From RYN-230 sp963834515 (GTDB lineage Bacteria; Actinomycetota; Actinomycetes; Streptosporangiales; Streptosporangiaceae): a stretch of DNA of 64,000 nt. The stretch is taken from NCBI GenBank assembly GCA_963834515.1, contig CAWICB010000003.1, positions 682,001 through 746,000 on the forward strand. Reading direction: 5' to 3'. Shown here one piece after another: positions 18,433 to 27,154 of the stretch (its first letter is position 1; each line of letters begins with the position of its first letter). Under the pieces are notes generated by a model. It made no database searches. It was given only the letters and a program-made list of their open reading frames with translations, and was not told where the DNA came from. A program made the translations under genes and the position numbers.

Positions 18433-19895
18433 GTATCCCGCTGCTCGACCCGCTTTACGAGGCGGTCGCCTGGGTGATCATGCGCCTGCACGCCCTGTTC
18501 GGCGCGATCTTCGGCCCGTCCAGCGGCTGGGCCTGGGCGCTGACGATCGTGTTCCTTGTGGTGATCATGCGCCTGCTGCTGGTGCCGCTGTTCATCAAGC
18601 AGATGCACGCGACCAGGAAGATGACGGCGCTTGCCCCGCAGGTCGCGGAGCTGAAGAAGAAGTACAAGGGCGACCGGCAGAAGCTCAACGAAGAAACCAT
18701 GAAGCTGTACAAGGAGAACGGGGCCAACCCGCTGGCCGGGTGCCTCCCGGTGGTGGCCCAGCTCCCGGTGTTCTTCGCGCTGTTCGGCGTGCTGCGGGCC
18801 ATCTCGCTGGACGAACCCAAGTACGGCCTCACCCCAGCCGTGGTGCACAGCGCCCAGACCGCGCACATCCTCGGCGTGACGGTGGCGGACCGGCTGCTGT
18901 CCAAGCTGCTGCCGCCGACGTTCTTCCCGCTCGATACCGAGCAGCGGATTGTCATCCTGCTGACCGTCGTGGTCAGCGCTACGACCACGTTCATGACCGT
19001 GCGGCAGAGCATGAAGCGCGGCATGACCCCGCAGATGGACCCGGACAACCCGATGGCGTCGTCGCAGAAGATGATGCAGTACATCGTGCCGGTGTTCGCG
19101 CTGTCCGGCCTGTACTGGCAGTACGGGCTGGTCATGTACTGGGTGACCACCAACCTGTGGACGCTGGGCCAGCAGTACGTGCTGTTCAAGCGGTTCCCGC
19201 CGCCAGTGCCGGTCGGCGCGGCTGCTGGTGCTGCTGGGGCCGCTGGTGCTGCGGCGGCCAGATCACGCGGCAAGCAGCCGGGTGGCAAGCAGTCCGGCAG
19301 TGCGCCGCCCCGGACGGCCGCCAACGTGACCGCGGCCGGCCGGGCCGCGGCCCGGCAGCAGGCGGCCAAGGCCGGCTCCGGCCCGACGGCCCCGGCATCT
19401 TCCTCGGCCCCGGCCTCGGGTCAGGCGGCCCCGGCGGCGGGCGCCGGCCAGTCCGGCCCGGGTGGCAAGACGCAAGCTGGCCAGCCGGCCAAGGCGACCA
19501 CGCCGGCCGCCACCGCGGAGTCGGGTAAGCAGCCGATCAACCAGCTCCGCAAGCCAGCCGCGAAGCCGTCGGGCAGTGCAGCGGCCAGTGGCCCGGCCAA
19601 GCAGCCGGGCGGTTCGGCCAAGCAGCGCGGCTCGGCTAAGCAGTCGGGTGGCTCGGCTAAGCCGGCCTCCAAGCCGGCTGCTGAGCCAGCCGCGAAGCCG
19701 GCCAAGGCGGCGTCGTCCGCCGAAACGGCCAAGGGGGCCAGCTCGAACGGCAACGGTGGCGCCGTCGGCGGGCTGCGGCGGCTGGTCAAGGGTCGGGCCG
19801 AGCCTGAGCCGCCCCCAGCGCCCGAGCCCGAGACTAAGATCGTCAGGCAGCAACCGGTGCGCCAGTCGCGAAGCAGGCGTTCGGGCAAGCGATAG
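18429..19895 (+). CDS. yidC: Membrane protein insertase YidC/Oxa1
   Basis: YidC inserts and folds inner-membrane proteins with or without Sec. Residues 1-270 are the Oxa1/YidC core, with membrane helices at WAWALTIVFLVVIMRLLLVP, the MTALAPQVAELKKKYKGD cytoplasmic hairpin, ANPLAGCLPVVAQLPVFFAL and GLVMYWVTTNLWTLGQQYVL. The last ~210 residues are a Lys/Ala/Pro/Ser/Gly low-complexity tail that is longer than usual and probably cytoplasmic and RNA- or ribosome-contacting. The start is GTG 18429. Confidence 0.95.
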   Translation: MSIPLLDPLYEAVAWVIMRLHALFGAIFGPSSGWAWALTIVFLVVIMRLLLVPLFIKQMHATRKMTALAPQVAELKKKYKGDRQKLNEETMKLYKENGANPLAGCLPVVAQLPVFFALFGVLRAISLDEPKYGLTPAVVHSAQTAHILGVTVADRLLSKLLPPTFFPLDTEQRIVILLTVVVSATTTFMTVRQSMKRGMTPQMDPDNPMASSQKMMQYIVPVFALSGLYWQYGLVMYWVTTNLWTLGQQYVLFKRFPPPVPVGAAAGAAGAAGAAAARSRGKQPGGKQSGSAPPRTAANVTAAGRAAARQQAAKAGSGPTAPASSSAPASGQAAPAAGAGQSGPGGKTQAGQPAKATTPAATAESGKQPINQLRKPAAKPSGSAAASGPAKQPGGSAKQRGSAKQSGGSAKPASKPAAEPAAKPAKAASSAETAKGASSNGNGGAVGGLRRLVKGRAEPEPPPAPEPETKIVRQQPVRQSRSRRSGKR

Positions 19896-19967
19896 AGCGT
19901 AGGCCGGCCAGACCCGGGCACGTGCCGTGCCGGGATGCACCGACCCGGAACGAGGAGGGACCCGCTC

Positions 19968-20687
19968 GTGAGCCAAGCGGACAATGCGCGCACCGTTACC
20001 AGCGGTGATGTCGCAGGCCAGGCATTGGCAGGGGACGAGGCGGACAGTCCGGCCCTGACCGAGTCCGGCCTGCGTCACGACGCTGACGGGGACGCGCCCT
20101 TCGAGGCCGGCCGCGACGCTGGTGCTGAGGATGCGGACGTCGCGGACGATGATGCGGCGGACGGCGGCGCCGTAGCTGAAGCGGACGGCGGCGCCGTAGC
20201 TGACGGCGCGGCCGAGCCGGCGGTGGACCTGGCCGACCTGGAGCAGGAGAGCGAGATCGCGGCCGACTACGTGGAAGGCCTGCTCGACGTCGCCGACCTC
20301 GATGGCGACATCGACATGGACGTAGATGGCGACCGGGCGGTGGTCTCCGTGGTCGGGGCCACGCTCGAGGAACTGATCGGCCCGCGCGGCGAGGTCCTGG
20401 AGGCGCTCCAGGAACTGACCCGGCTGGCCGTGCACCGGCAGACCGGCGACCGTACCCGGATCATGCTCGACGTGGGTGGTTACCGGGCCCGGCGCCGGAC
20501 CGAGCTGACCGAGCTGGGCCGGGACGCCGCGGACGAGGTCAAGAGCAGCGGGGTGCCCCGGCGCCTCGAGGCGATGACCCCGTTCGAGCGGAAGGTCGTG
20601 CATGATGCGGTCGCGGCGGCCGGATTGCGCAGCGAGTCCGAAGGCGAGGAGCCCAACCGCAGAGTGGTCGTGTTCCCGGCTGGCTGA
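19968..20687 (+). CDS. jag: Jag/KhpB family RNA-binding R3H protein
   Basis: The C-terminal half has a KH-like domain (VVGATLEELIGPRGEVLEAL) and an R3H domain (GVPRRLEAMTPFERKVVHDA then ESEGEEPNRRVVV), the KhpB/Jag architecture of cytoplasmic RNA chaperones next to yidC. The N-terminal ~85 residues are acidic and repetitive, with two 8-residue ADGGAVAE-type repeats. GTG at 19968 has GAGGAGGGA just upstream. It is 239 residues long and precedes rsmG by seven bases. Confidence 0.9.
   Translation: MSQADNARTVTSGDVAGQALAGDEADSPALTESGLRHDADGDAPFEAGRDAGAEDADVADDDAADGGAVAEADGGAVADGAAEPAVDLADLEQESEIAADYVEGLLDVADLDGDIDMDVDGDRAVVSVVGATLEELIGPRGEVLEALQELTRLAVHRQTGDRTRIMLDVGGYRARRRTELTELGRDAADEVKSSGVPRRLEAMTPFERKVVHDAVAAAGLRSESEGEEPNRRVVVFPAG
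20157..20203 (+). repeat. Two-copy 24-base tandem repeat in jag
   Basis: A 23-base block (GCGGACGGCGGCGCC followed by GTAGCTGA) occurs at 20157-20179 and again at 20181-20203. It encodes two copies of the ADGGAVAE octapeptide in the acidic N-terminal region, so copy number could change in steps that keep the frame. Confidence 0.75.
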
Positions 20688-20694
20688 CCTGGGC

Positions 20695-21360
20695 GTGAGT
20701 CACCCAGCGGATCCTGGCCCAGCGCCACTGGCACTTCCGCTGGATCCGCCGGCCGAGGCGGTCGCGGTGTTCGGGCCCAGGCTGGCGGCCGCCGAGCAGT
20801 ACGTGCGGATGCTGGCCGGGCCCGGCGTGGCCTGGGGGCTGCTCGGGCCCCGCGAGGTACCCCGGCTGTGGACCCGGCACATACTTAACTGCGCGGCCGT
20901 AGCGGACCTGGTGCCCCGGCCGTCCACCCTGGTCGACCTGGGATCGGGTGCTGGCCTGCCCGGTATCGTGCTGGCTCTGCTGCTGCCGGACGTCGAGATC
21001 ACGCTGCTGGAGCGGATGGAGCGCCGGGCGGCGTTCCTCAGCCAGTGCGTGGCCGAGCTGAACCTGGACCAGGCCCGGGTCCGCCGGGCCACGGCCGAGG
21101 AGGTGGCCGGCGAGTTCGCCGCCGACGTGGTCACGGCGCGCGCGGTAGCCCCGCTGGACCGGCTGGCCGGCCTGGCGGCGGGCCTGGTGCGGCCGGGCGG
21201 CCTGATACTTGCTATCAAGGGTGCGGCCGCGGACCAGGAGGTCGCCAAGGCCAAGCCGGTACTGCGCCGGCTGGGTATCCGGGAGGTGGCCGTGGTGCGG
21301 GTCGGGGACGGTAAGGTCGATCGCGCTGCGACAGTCGTGCGGCTGGTTGCTGGCCGCTAG
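20695..21360 (+). CDS. rsmG: 16S rRNA (guanine-527-N7)-methyltransferase RsmG
   Basis: RsmG (GidB) methylates 16S rRNA G527 using SAM, and its loss gives low-level streptomycin resistance. The 221-residue protein has LWTRHILNCAAVADLVP, the SAM-binding VDLGSGAGLPGIVLALLLPD and VVTARAVAPLDRL. GTG at 20695 is used because the upstream open part is the jag overlap. It sits between jag and parA as in other actinobacteria. Confidence 0.94.
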   Translation: MSHPADPGPAPLALPLDPPAEAVAVFGPRLAAAEQYVRMLAGPGVAWGLLGPREVPRLWTRHILNCAAVADLVPRPSTLVDLGSGAGLPGIVLALLLPDVEITLLERMERRAAFLSQCVAELNLDQARVRRATAEEVAGEFAADVVTARAVAPLDRLAGLAAGLVRPGGLILAIKGAAADQEVAKAKPVLRRLGIREVAVVRVGDGKVDRAATVVRLVAGR

Positions 21361-21394
21361 CGGACCGGACTGCGGAGCAGGGAGGAACGCGGCG

Positions 21395-22627
21395 ATGGCT
21401 TCCGCAGGCGGCCTGGGGTGGCCCTCCGAAGCCGGGGCGGATTCCCCGTCGGGGCGTTTCCCGGCCGCACCGGAGCGGACGGCCGGGTCTGTGGATGAGA
21501 CGTACCTCGGGCCACGGCGGGTAAGTCACGGTCTTGGCTGGCCCGCCGATGGGGCCGGACCGGTGCGCACACCACCCGGGCTGAGCCAGCCACCGGCCGC
21601 ACCGGAGGACGGCAGCCCGGCCGACGAAATCGGGGGGGACATGGGACGGCGCCGGGGACTGGCCGCTCGGGGCACTGGCGAGCAGGGAGACGTGGTGAGC
21701 GAGAGCAACAGCACGGCCGGTAACGTCGCCGTGGGCGGCCAGGACCGGCCGGAGACGGTGATTCCTGCCGCCCGGCAGCCGGATGGTGACCCGGCCACCC
21801 GCGCTCCCGGCGCGGGTGGGGCCCGGGAACGGGCCTGGCCGCGGCCGGCCGCCTGCCGCGTGATCACGATCGCCAACCAGAAGGGCGGCGTGGGCAAGAC
21901 CACCACGGCGGTCAACCTGGCCGCCGCACTGGCCCAGCACGGCTCCCGGGTGCTGGTCATCGACCTGGACCCGCAGGGCAACGCGTCTACCGCGCTCGAC
22001 GTCGACCACCGGGCCGGCACCACGTCGATCTACCACGTGCTGGTCGAGGACCAGCCGCTGGTCGGGATCATCCGTGCGGTCGATGACATCCCGCTGCTGT
22101 ATTGCGCGCCGGCCACGATCGACCTGGCCGGCGCCGAGATCGAGCTGGTGCCGATGGTGGCCCGGGAGGGCCGGCTGTCCCGGGCCCTGAGCTCCTACGA
22201 CGAGTCACAGCTCGACTACATCCTGATCGACTGCCCGCCATCGCTCGGCCTGCTGACCGTCAATGCCCTGGTGGCCGCGGCCGAGGTGCTCATCCCGATC
22301 CAGTGCGAGTACTACGCCCTGGAAGGGCTGGAACAGTTGCTGCGCACCGTTGACCTGGTGAAAAGCCATCTCAACCCAGATCTCGGCATCTCCACCATCC
22401 TGCTCACCATGTACGACGGCCGGACCCGGCTGGCGTCCCAGGTGGCCGATGAGGTCCGCGGCCACTTCGGGGATGTGGTGCTGCAGTCGATCATCCCGCG
22501 CAGCGTGCGGGTTTCCGAGGCACCCAGCTACGGCCAGTCGGTGATGACCTACGATCCCGGTTCGAGCGGCGCGGTCGCGTACCTGGAGGCCGCGCGCGAG
22601 ATGGCCTTCCGGTCCCAGCCTGGCTGA
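21395..22627 (+). CDS. parA: Chromosome partitioning ATPase ParA (Soj)
   Basis: ParA dimerises on DNA with ATP and pulls ParB-parS complexes. The Walker-type core begins at about residue 155 with VITIANQKGGVGKTTTAVNL (deviant Walker A KGGVGKTT), followed by VLVIDLDPQGNASTAL, DYILIDCPPSLGLLTVNAL and SVRVSEAPSYGQSVMTYDP. ATG at 21395 has GGGAGGAA upstream, which gives 410 residues with a long Pro/Gly-rich unfolded N terminus. A start nearer the core (for example MGRRRG or the GTG before SESNS) cannot be ruled out. parB lies 277 bases downstream. Confidence 0.93.
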   Translation: MASAGGLGWPSEAGADSPSGRFPAAPERTAGSVDETYLGPRRVSHGLGWPADGAGPVRTPPGLSQPPAAPEDGSPADEIGGDMGRRRGLAARGTGEQGDVVSESNSTAGNVAVGGQDRPETVIPAARQPDGDPATRAPGAGGARERAWPRPAACRVITIANQKGGVGKTTTAVNLAAALAQHGSRVLVIDLDPQGNASTALDVDHRAGTTSIYHVLVEDQPLVGIIRAVDDIPLLYCAPATIDLAGAEIELVPMVAREGRLSRALSSYDESQLDYILIDCPPSLGLLTVNALVAAAEVLIPIQCEYYALEGLEQLLRTVDLVKSHLNPDLGISTILLTMYDGRTRLASQVADEVRGHFGDVVLQSIIPRSVRVSEAPSYGQSVMTYDPGSSGAVAYLEAAREMAFRSQPG

Positions 22628-22904
22628 GCCGCCCGCGGCGAGTTCTCGCGGCCGGGCCGCAGCACTGAACGGCCAGCGGGACCGGGGCCGGCCGGCGCCT
22701 GGGGCGCATCTGGGGCTGCGGGGTGGCATGCTCTTCAGGGGACTTGTGCCGCCGCGCACCGGCACGGTGGACGGCGGCAGGTTCCCCGGTGCTACCCGGG
22801 TGATGGTTCCCTGGTCGGCTCGGGCGGCGTACGTGCAGGTGGTGGCGTCCAGATAGGGATACGCGGCAGGCCAGAGGCACTGACCGTAGCGGCAAGGAGA
22901 GGCG

Positions 22905-23903
22905 ATGGCTCAGCAGAAGCGCGGGCTCGGCAGGGGTCTCGGTGCGCTCATCCCTACCGGTCCCGCACCGACCGGTACTGGGCCATTTGCTGGGCCATCT
23001 ACTGAGCCGGCCCAGCCCACGCACGTGCCGGGCCCGGCCGGTGCAGTCGCCCAGCCCGTCCCCGGCACCGACGCTCACGGTTCGGTGGGTGGCGCCTACT
23101 TCCAGGAACTGCCGATCGGGGCGGTCACCCCCAATCCCCGCCAGCCCCGGCAGGTGTTCGATGACGAGGCGCTGGACGAACTGGTGGGCTCCATCAAGGA
23201 AGTGGGCCTGCTTCAGCCGGTTGTTGTCCGGGAGACGGCCCCCGGTCAGTACGAGCTGGTCATGGGCGAACGCCGCTGGCGGGCCACGCAGCGGGCCGGG
23301 CTGACGCACATCCCGGCCATCGTGCGGGCCACCGGCGATGACGACATGCTGCGCGACGCGCTCATGGAGAATTTGCACCGGGAGCAACTGAACCCGCTCG
23401 AAGAAGCCGCCGCGTACCAGCAACTGCTCGATGACTTCGGTGCCACGCACGAAGAGCTGGCCAAGAAGGTAGGCCGGTCCCGGCCGCACATCTCGAACAC
23501 GCTCCGGCTGCTGCAGCTGTCCGGGCCGGTGCAGAAGCGCGTCGCGGCGGGCGTGCTGAGTGCCGGGCACGCCCGGGCGCTGCTGTCCCTGGACGATCCA
23601 GAGGCCCAGGACCGGCTGGCGCACCGCATCGTGGCCGAGGGCCTGTCGGTCCGGGCGGTCGAGGAGATCGTGACCATAGGCGACGTGCGGCCGGTCAAGA
23701 CCCGGCGGCCGCCGGCCCGGCAGGCGTCCGCGCCCGCGCTGGACCGGCTGGCGGACCGGCTGTCCGACGCGTTCGACACCCGGGTAAAGGTGGAGCTGGG
23801 CAAGCGCAAGGGCAAGATTGTGGTCGAGTTCGGCTCGATCGAGGACCTGGAGCGCATCATCACCACGATGTCCCCAGAATGGGCCGCCGCCCTTAGCGCG
23901 TAA
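22905..23903 (+). CDS. parB: Chromosome partitioning protein ParB
   Basis: ParB binds parS, spreads as a CTP-dependent clamp and organises origins for segregation. The 332-residue protein opens with the ParA-interacting KRGLGRGLGALIP, then has VTPNPRQPRQVFDDEAL, the CTP-binding LVMGERRWRATQRAG and LMENLHREQLNPLEEAAAYQ, the helix-turn-helix around KKVGRSRPHISNTLRLLQLS and a C-terminal dimerisation domain. A perfect parS lies five bases after the stop. Confidence 0.97.
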   Translation: MAQQKRGLGRGLGALIPTGPAPTGTGPFAGPSTEPAQPTHVPGPAGAVAQPVPGTDAHGSVGGAYFQELPIGAVTPNPRQPRQVFDDEALDELVGSIKEVGLLQPVVVRETAPGQYELVMGERRWRATQRAGLTHIPAIVRATGDDDMLRDALMENLHREQLNPLEEAAAYQQLLDDFGATHEELAKKVGRSRPHISNTLRLLQLSGPVQKRVAAGVLSAGHARALLSLDDPEAQDRLAHRIVAEGLSVRAVEEIVTIGDVRPVKTRRPPARQASAPALDRLADRLSDAFDTRVKVELGKRKGKIVVEFGSIEDLERIITTMSPEWAAALSA

Positions 23904-23907
23904 CCGC

Positions 23908-23921
23908 GTTTCACGTGAAAC
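23908..23921. other. parS centromere-like site
   Basis: GTTTCACGTGAAAC is a perfect 14-base palindrome identical to the actinobacterial parS consensus. It lies just after parB and is the first of two such sites in the window. Confidence 0.95.
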
Positions 23922-23957
23922 CCGGTTAGCTGGGCTGTCCGGAGGAATGAAAGTGGC

Positions 23958-24836
23958 ATGCCCGATCATGTCGCCGTAGTAACTGGTGCGTCCTCCGGAA
24001 TTGGCGAGGCCACGGCCCAGCGATTGCATGGACTCGATTACGTGGTCTATGGACTGGCCCGGCGGGTGGACCGGATGGCCGCCCTGGCTGAACTGGGCGT
24101 CCGGACCCTGGCGGTAGATGTCACCGACGAGCAGGCCACGGCGGCCGCGGTTGACCAGATCGTGGCCGAGCAGGGCCGGGTTGATGTGCTGGTGAACAAC
24201 GCAGGGTACGGATCGTACGGCGCGCTGGAAGACGTCCCGCTCAGCGAGGCCCGCTATCAGTTCGAGGTCAACGTGTTCGGCCTGGCCCGGCTCATCCAGC
24301 TCGTCCTGCCGCACATGCGTCGCCAGGGCAGCGGCCGGATCATCAACATCTCGTCCATCGGGGGAAAGATCCACGAGCCGCTCGGCGACTGGTACCACGC
24401 GGCCAAGTTCGCGGTCGAAGGGCTGAGCGACAGCCTCCGGGTGGAGGTGCGGCCGTTCGGCATCGATGTCGTCATCATCGAGCCCAGCGGGATCCGTACC
24501 GAGTGGGGTGCCATCTCGGCCCAGAAGCTGCGCCAGGCCTCGGCGGGAACCGCCTACCAGAAGCAGGCGGAAACGATGGCCTCAGTGCTGGAGTCGCTCG
24601 GCACGCTGGCCTCGCCGCCATCGGTCGTGGCGGACACTATCGCCCGGGCGGTCACCGCCCGGCGGCCACGGACCCGCTACCTGACCGGCCGTGGCGCGCG
24701 GGCCATCGTCACCGCGCGCCAGGTCCTGCCTGACCGGGCGTTCGATGTCGTCGTCTCCTCGGGCTACCGGTTGGCCGGCCAGTGGGCCACCCGGCACCAG
24801 GCGGCCGCGGAACCAGCCCAGGAGACGCCGGTGTAG
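23958..24836 (+). CDS. Short-chain dehydrogenase/reductase
   Basis: The 292-residue protein is a classical SDR oxidoreductase: the Rossmann TGASSGIGEATAQRL motif, NNAGYGSYGA, the catalytic serine in INISSIGG and the YxxxK pair in DWYHAAKFAVEG. It belongs to the type annotated as oxidoreductases of the 3-oxoacyl reductase or cyclic-ketone class, and the substrate cannot be read from the sequence. It starts at ATG 23958 behind GGAGGAA. Confidence 0.9.
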   Translation: MPDHVAVVTGASSGIGEATAQRLHGLDYVVYGLARRVDRMAALAELGVRTLAVDVTDEQATAAAVDQIVAEQGRVDVLVNNAGYGSYGALEDVPLSEARYQFEVNVFGLARLIQLVLPHMRRQGSGRIINISSIGGKIHEPLGDWYHAAKFAVEGLSDSLRVEVRPFGIDVVIIEPSGIRTEWGAISAQKLRQASAGTAYQKQAETMASVLESLGTLASPPSVVADTIARAVTARRPRTRYLTGRGARAIVTARQVLPDRAFDVVVSSGYRLAGQWATRHQAAAEPAQETPV

Positions 24837-24998
24837 ACCGGCACCGGGACCTGCTCGCTGACCTGCGCGGCCGAACGCCGCCTTCCGTTGGCTGCGGGCG
24901 GGCGCTGGCGCCGTCAGTGCCGGAGTTCAGTGGCCCGGCATCCGCCTCGGTCGGGTGGGCCCAGTTTTGTCGGTGGCTCCCGCTAGAGTCGAACATAG

Positions 24999-25320
24999 CT
25001 TCGAGTTAGTGGCTGTGGCTGGGCGTGGCTGATTTGGCAGACCCAGATCTCGCTGGGCGCGGCGGCCGGGGCGGTGGGCTGGATGAAACGCCTGGCCGCG
25101 CATCCGGCGGTGGACCGGGCGCTGGCCGCCGGGGCCATCTCGCCGTCGTGGGCCCGGCACCTCTGCACCTGGACCGGCGCCCTGCCTGATGCCCAGCGGG
25201 ACGGCGCCGGCCAGATCCTGCTGGCCGCCGCCGCGGCGGCGGGCGCCATCCTGCCCGACCTGGCCGCGCTGGCCGGGGAGATCCGCCGCCGCACCGCGAA
25301 GCCGGACCGCCACCCTGGCC
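24999..25320 (+). pseudogene. Remnant of a DUF222/HNH endonuclease (13E12 repeat) gene
   Basis: One frame open from 24999 translates to segments characteristic of the DUF222 domain, such as AWLIWQTQISLGAAAGAVGW, MKRLAAHPAVDRALAAGAIS and SWARHLCTWTGALPDAQRD. The reading breaks down after about 25315, there is no upstream N terminus and no downstream HNH motif. It is a truncated, decayed copy of a multi-copy actinobacterial family. The rest of 24837-25468 holds no other gene I can support, apart from the parS at 25422. Confidence 0.7.
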
Positions 25321-25421
25321 GCCGACCTCCCGGCCACGGCAGGTCCGCCACCACCGCTGGGCCCGGCTGCGGCCGGCCGCCTGCGCCGAGCCGCCTGAGC
25401 GGCGGCTCGGCTGGGCGGCAG

Positions 25422-25437
25422 TGTTTCACGTGAAACA
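25422..25437. other. Second parS site
   Basis: TGTTTCACGTGAAACA is a perfect 16-base palindrome that contains the parS consensus. It lies about 1.5 kb from the first parS, between the DUF222 remnant and the phosphotransferase gene. Confidence 0.95.
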
Positions 25438-25468
25438 GCGTCCGGGCCCGCGCGGTGAGCCAGCCCTT

Positions 25469-26263
25469 CTAGCTGAGCTCCCAGAGCAGCCGGTAATAGC
25501 GGCTGCGCTCGGCGTCAAAGCTGACCCCGTAGGTGTCGAGCAGCAACTGCTCCCAGCCGGGCCCGTAGTTCCACCCGATGCTCCAGGTGGCGATGGCCAG
25601 GTCGGCCCAGCGGTCCGCCACGCCAAGGTCGCCGAGATCGACGTGGCCGGACCAGCGGCCGTCGTCGGTGATCAGCGTGTTCGGTGCGCAGGCGTCGCCA
25701 TGGCAGACGACGAGCTTGTCGGCCGGCGGGATGTCCTGAACCTGGGCCAGCATGCCCTCGATGCCCAGTTCCCGGTGTTCCGGAGCCCAGTCGGAGGTGT
25801 CGAGGCGCCCGGCCGTGGCCGCCCGCTGCGCGGCGGCGATCCGGTCCTGCGGCATCCAGGAGAATGGGCAATCCGCGACCGGCAGGGCATCGTGCATCGC
25901 GCGGAGCCCTTGGCCGATGGCGATCACCGCCGTGCGCGGGTCGGCCAGCCAGCGCGGCGAAACTGCATTGTGACCGGGCAGGGCCGCCGTGACCAGCCAG
26001 GAACCTTCCACGTCGGCGCCCTGGCCGAGCACGCGCGGGACGGGACCGTAAGCGCCGGCCCAGGTCATCCGGGCCGCCTCGGCGGCCAGGTCCAGCGGGG
26101 AACCGGCGGGCGCCCATTTGACGAAGCGCCGGCCTGGGCCGTCTCCCGCCTCGAAGGTCAGCGCATGCTCGTTCTCCCAGGCCAGGCGCACCTGACCGGC
26201 CGCGGCCAGATCCCGGACCGCCCGGGGCGGCGTTGCTGGCCGCCGGTGTGGCTCGGTGCTCAT
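25469..26263 (-). CDS. APH(3')-like phosphotransferase family protein
   Basis: The 264-residue protein has the APH catalytic motifs VVCHGDACAPNTLI and HVDLGDLGVADRWADLA, which closely follow aminoglycoside 3'-phosphotransferases, as well as SWLVTAALPGHNAVS and the short start WENEHALTFEA. ATG 26263 (MSTEPHRRP) is used. The frame extends further upstream only through low-complexity antisense of the next gene. It is divergent from the PhyH-like gene. Whether it confers resistance is unknown. Confidence 0.85.
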   Translation of the reverse strand: MSTEPHRRPATPPRAVRDLAAAGQVRLAWENEHALTFEAGDGPGRRFVKWAPAGSPLDLAAEAARMTWAGAYGPVPRVLGQGADVEGSWLVTAALPGHNAVSPRWLADPRTAVIAIGQGLRAMHDALPVADCPFSWMPQDRIAAAQRAATAGRLDTSDWAPEHRELGIEGMLAQVQDIPPADKLVVCHGDACAPNTLITDDGRWSGHVDLGDLGVADRWADLAIATWSIGWNYGPGWEQLLLDTYGVSFDAERSRYYRLLWELS

Positions 26264-26298
26264 TCGTTCACGGTGCCATACCGGGCCATCATGGACGG

Positions 26299-27072
26299 GT
26301 GGACCTGGATGCTTTCGTGCGCGACGGATACGTCGCCGTTCGCGAGGCGGTGGACGCCGGCACGGTGGCGGCGTGCCGGGAACAGATCTGGGCGGCGATG
26401 GAGTGCCGTGGTATCCGGCGGGACGACCCCGGCAGCTGGCCGCCGCTGGTGGAGGGCATGGGCGACCTGACGGGCGAGCCGTTCGTGGCGGCGTACCTGG
26501 CGCCGGCGCTGACCGCCGCCTATGACGAGCTGATCGGCCCGGGCCGGTGGCAGCGCTCAGTGCACCCGGCGGTCTTCGGGCCAACGGTGGTGGTGCGGTT
26601 CCCGGCGGAGGACGAGCGGGCCAACGCCGGGTACCACATCGAGGGCAGCTACCGCGGTCCTGATGGGCAGGACGGCTGGGTCAGCATCCACTCCCGGGCG
26701 CGCGGGCTGCTGGCGCTGTTCCTGCTCACCGATGTCGGCCGCAACGACGCGCCGACCCGGCTGCTGTGCGGCTCGCACCTGGCCGTCCCGCAGTTCCTGG
26801 CGCCCTACGGCGAGGCGGGCACCGATTCGGACGCGGACTTCTGGCGGCCGTCGACGCTGTGCATGACGGCCGCACACGCCACCGGGAAGGCGGGGGACGT
26901 TTTCTTGTGCCACCCGTTCATGGTGCACACGGCGACCTGGCCGCACCGGGGCGCCGGGCCCCGGATGATCGCGCAGCCCGCGGTCAACGCCCCCGCCGGC
27001 TTCGTGCTGGACGGCTCCGATCCCTCACCCGTGGCCCGGGCCATCGTCAAGGGCCTGGCGATGGCGGACTGA
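26299..27072 (+). CDS. Phytanoyl-CoA dioxygenase (PhyH) family protein
   Basis: The 257-residue protein opens LDAFVRDGYVAVREAVD, the classic PhyH start. Metal and 2-oxoglutarate site candidates are YHIEGSY (HxE, where HxD is usual) and the distal histidine of CHPFMVHTATWPHRG with a nearby arginine. It would be a non-haem Fe(II)/2OG oxygenase. GTG 26299 is chosen because the earlier part of the frame is the divergent spacer. The substrate is unknown. Confidence 0.85.
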   Translation: MDLDAFVRDGYVAVREAVDAGTVAACREQIWAAMECRGIRRDDPGSWPPLVEGMGDLTGEPFVAAYLAPALTAAYDELIGPGRWQRSVHPAVFGPTVVVRFPAEDERANAGYHIEGSYRGPDGQDGWVSIHSRARGLLALFLLTDVGRNDAPTRLLCGSHLAVPQFLAPYGEAGTDSDADFWRPSTLCMTAAHATGKAGDVFLCHPFMVHTATWPHRGAGPRMIAQPAVNAPAGFVLDGSDPSPVARAIVKGLAMAD

Positions 27073-27101
27073 GGCCGGGGCCGCCGCCCGGGACGGCCAG
27101 C

Positions 27102-27154
27102 ATGACCGCGGGCGCGCTCATATCCCGGATATGACCGCGGGCGCGCTCATATCC
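27102..27154. repeat. 24-base direct repeat between convergent genes
   Basis: ATGACCGCGGGCGCGCTCAT followed by ATCC occurs at 27102-27125 and again at 27131-27154. Between and within the copies, ATATCC and GGATAT are complementary, so the pair can also fold. It lies between the convergent PhyH-like and threonine aldolase genes and overlaps the end of the latter. Confidence 0.7.

Noticed and set aside
24837..25468. A complete HNH endonuclease gene near parS
   Set aside because: Only a DUF222 fragment remains, with no intact N terminus or HNH motif, so it is annotated as a remnant.
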